This document shows positions 62,822-64,000 of a DNA stretch of 64,000 nt, in pieces. The DNA is taken from contig JBCCBV010000002.1 in assembly GCA_039033855.1 (NCBI GenBank), forward strand, positions 62,001-126,000. The letters run 5' to 3'. This stretch comes from JBCCBV01 sp039033855 (lineage in GTDB: Bacteria; Planctomycetota; Phycisphaerae; Phycisphaerales; Phycisphaeraceae). The notes under the pieces were generated by a model. The model was not told the DNA's origin. It saw nothing but the letters and a program-made list of their open reading frames with translations, and ran no database searches. The stretch's first letter is position 1; each line of letters begins with the position of its first letter. The position numbers were made by a program, and so were the translations under genes.

Positions 62822-63238
62822 CCTGCGGCGGATGCGCTAGAAATGGGGTCGGTACGCTCTAGCCTGACACCAGCCAAAGGATGGGCATGTTTCCAGAGAC
62901 GGCCTGACACACCTGGGATCGCTCTCCGCTTCCGAAGTGCAACGCCGGCCCGCGGCCCCGGTGAATCGGCGACGCAGGGACGGGTCCCCCCCCCATCTCG
63001 ATCGCCCCCGGGCTTGCCTTAACGAACCCGATGCCTCGGGCGGGGCCATGCACCGGCGGATACCTCAATCCAGGCGTCTTGGCGGTGGCCCTTGCCATTG
63101 GGGGTGGCCGACGGCCGGGTAAAGTGCGATCCGGTCAAGTCAGACGACGGGACCACAATCGGGGGTACCGCGGGGAAGCTCAAGTCAAAACCAGGGTGCC
63201 ACGCGCATCGCAACCACTTCCTAGAGAGGCGAAACTTC
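62822..63238. other. 417 bp without a supported gene
   Basis: The upstream region of the KDG-kinase-like gene. I see no convincing frame and no clear operator. GAGAGG about 10 bp before ATG 63239 is the ribosome-binding site. Confidence 0.45.
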
Positions 63239-64000
63239 ATGTCGAATCCCAACCGAGCTCCCCGTGTCGTCACGTTTGGCGAGATCATGCTCCGGCTGAG
63301 CACGCCGGGCTTCACCCGCTTCTTGCAGACGCAGTCTTACGACGCGACCTTCGGCGGGGGCGAGGCGAACGTGGCCGCGGCGCTGGCTCAACTCGGGCTC
63401 GACGCGCGTTTTGTGACCAAGCTCCCGGAGCACGAGATCGGCCAGGCGGCCGTCAACCACCTGCGGCGTTACGGGGTGGACACGGCGCACATCGTCCGCG
63501 GGGGCGAGCGCGTGGGCGTCTACTTTTTGGAGACCGGCGCCAGCCAGCGGGCCTCGAAGGTCGTGTACGACCGGGCCCACGCAGCGGTCGCGGGTTTAGA
63601 GGCCGGAGAACTCGACCCGGCTGCCGTGTTTGAGGGGGCGAACTGGTTCCACTGGACGGGTATTACGCCGGCGCTCGGGCCGGCGCCGCAGCGGACGCTC
63701 GCGGTGCTGGTGGACGCGGCGAAGGCCGCGGGGTGCACGATTTCTTGCGACCTGAACTTCCGCAAAAAACTGTGGACCACCGAGCAGGCGCAGGCGTGTA
63801 TGACGCCGCTCATGGAGCGGGTGGACGTGTGCATCGCCAACGAGGAAGACGCCGAAAAGTCGCTGGGCATCCACGCGCCCGAGTCGGACGTCACCGCGGG
63901 CGAGCTCAACGAGGCGGGGTATGCGGAGCTGGCGAAGACGCTGAAGTCGAAGTTTGGTTTCCAGGCCGTGGCCATCACGCTGCGCGAGAGCCATTCGGCG
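63239..64000 (+). CDS. kdgK: PfkB-family sugar kinase, likely 2-keto-3-deoxygluconate kinase; cut by the right edge
   Basis: ATG 63239 starts MSNPNRAPRVVTFGEIMLRL, followed by the ribokinase-family substrate-binding GGGEANVAAALAQLG. The KDG-kinase-like features are GVDTAHIVRGGERVGVYFLE and SCDLNFRKKLW, then CIANEEDAEKSLG. The open frame continues past 64000, so the ATP-binding GAGD end is not seen. The enzyme phosphorylates KDG on the route from uronates or alginate-type products. This would fit the polysaccharide-degrading neighbourhood, though it lies 12 kb from it. Other PfkB sugars remain possible. Confidence 0.8.
   Translation, partial: MSNPNRAPRVVTFGEIMLRLSTPGFTRFLQTQSYDATFGGGEANVAAALAQLGLDARFVTKLPEHEIGQAAVNHLRRYGVDTAHIVRGGERVGVYFLETGASQRASKVVYDRAHAAVAGLEAGELDPAAVFEGANWFHWTGITPALGPAPQRTLAVLVDAAKAAGCTISCDLNFRKKLWTTEQAQACMTPLMERVDVCIANEEDAEKSLGIHAPESDVTAGELNEAGYAELAKTLKSKFGFQAVAITLRESHSA

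Overview
The window looks like a chromosomal segment of a GC-rich planctomycete, most likely a marine member of the Phycisphaerae. Four secreted proteins end in PEP-CTERM sorting tails, several carry dockerin-like GDxNxDG/LLDFD repeats, two are prepilin-type proteins of the planctomycete kind, and there are four sulfatases with their formylglycine-generating enzyme (FGE). LpxD points to a lipid A-type outer membrane. No rRNA and no CRISPR array are visible.

Layout. 1-4.5 kb: two overlapping von Willebrand A-type membrane proteins, the first cut by the left edge. 4.5-10.2 kb: a decayed large serine recombinase fragment, a DUF3313-like lipoprotein, and an overlapping periplasmic adaptor/RND efflux pair. 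10.4-13.9 kb: a single-chain type IIG-like restriction-modification protein whose specificity region is visibly AT-richer than the rest. 14-32 kb: a sulfated-glycan locus. It has a LacI regulator divergent from a sulfatase and two tandem GH2 enzymes, facing an opposing four-gene run (sulfatase, GPH-type sugar transporter, multidomain PEP-CTERM sulfatase, FGE). 31.6-43.5 kb: two paralogous PEP-CTERM proteins flank a prepilin-type protein, an AraC regulator, a small catabolic group (PhyH-type dioxygenase, aldo/keto reductase, creatininase-like), a SulP anion transporter and a GH42-like enzyme. A repeated GTGATCG motif precedes several of these. 43.5-52 kb: degraded sequence, a frame-split EamA transporter, a CIA30-domain protein, a right-handed beta-helix PEP-CTERM protein and a fourth sulfatase.

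52-55 kb is the most unusual part. It holds an Rhs-core tip with inserted dockerin-like repeats and an AT-rich C-terminal domain of unknown fold, followed by a small membrane-anchored protein that could be its immunity partner. Next to it are a 38-bp shard of the FGE active-site coding sequence, an IS630-like remnant and a VKOR gene lacking its first part. The rest is mostly housekeeping: frr, an MBL-fold hydrolase, a small lipoprotein, lpxD, a second prepilin-type protein, nuoG and tRNA-Ile(GAT). It ends with a HARE-HTH/GIY-YIG protein, a second IS630-like remnant and a KDG-kinase-like gene cut by the right edge.

Working model (inference): LacI and AraC regulators control uptake and breakdown of a sulfated polysaccharide. 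GH2 and GH42-like enzymes and the exported sulfatases act outside or in the periplasm. The GPH transporter imports products, which sulfatases without signal peptides desulfate inside the cell. FGE matures the sulfatases, SulP moves the released sulfate, and KDG kinase may handle uronate-derived intermediates.
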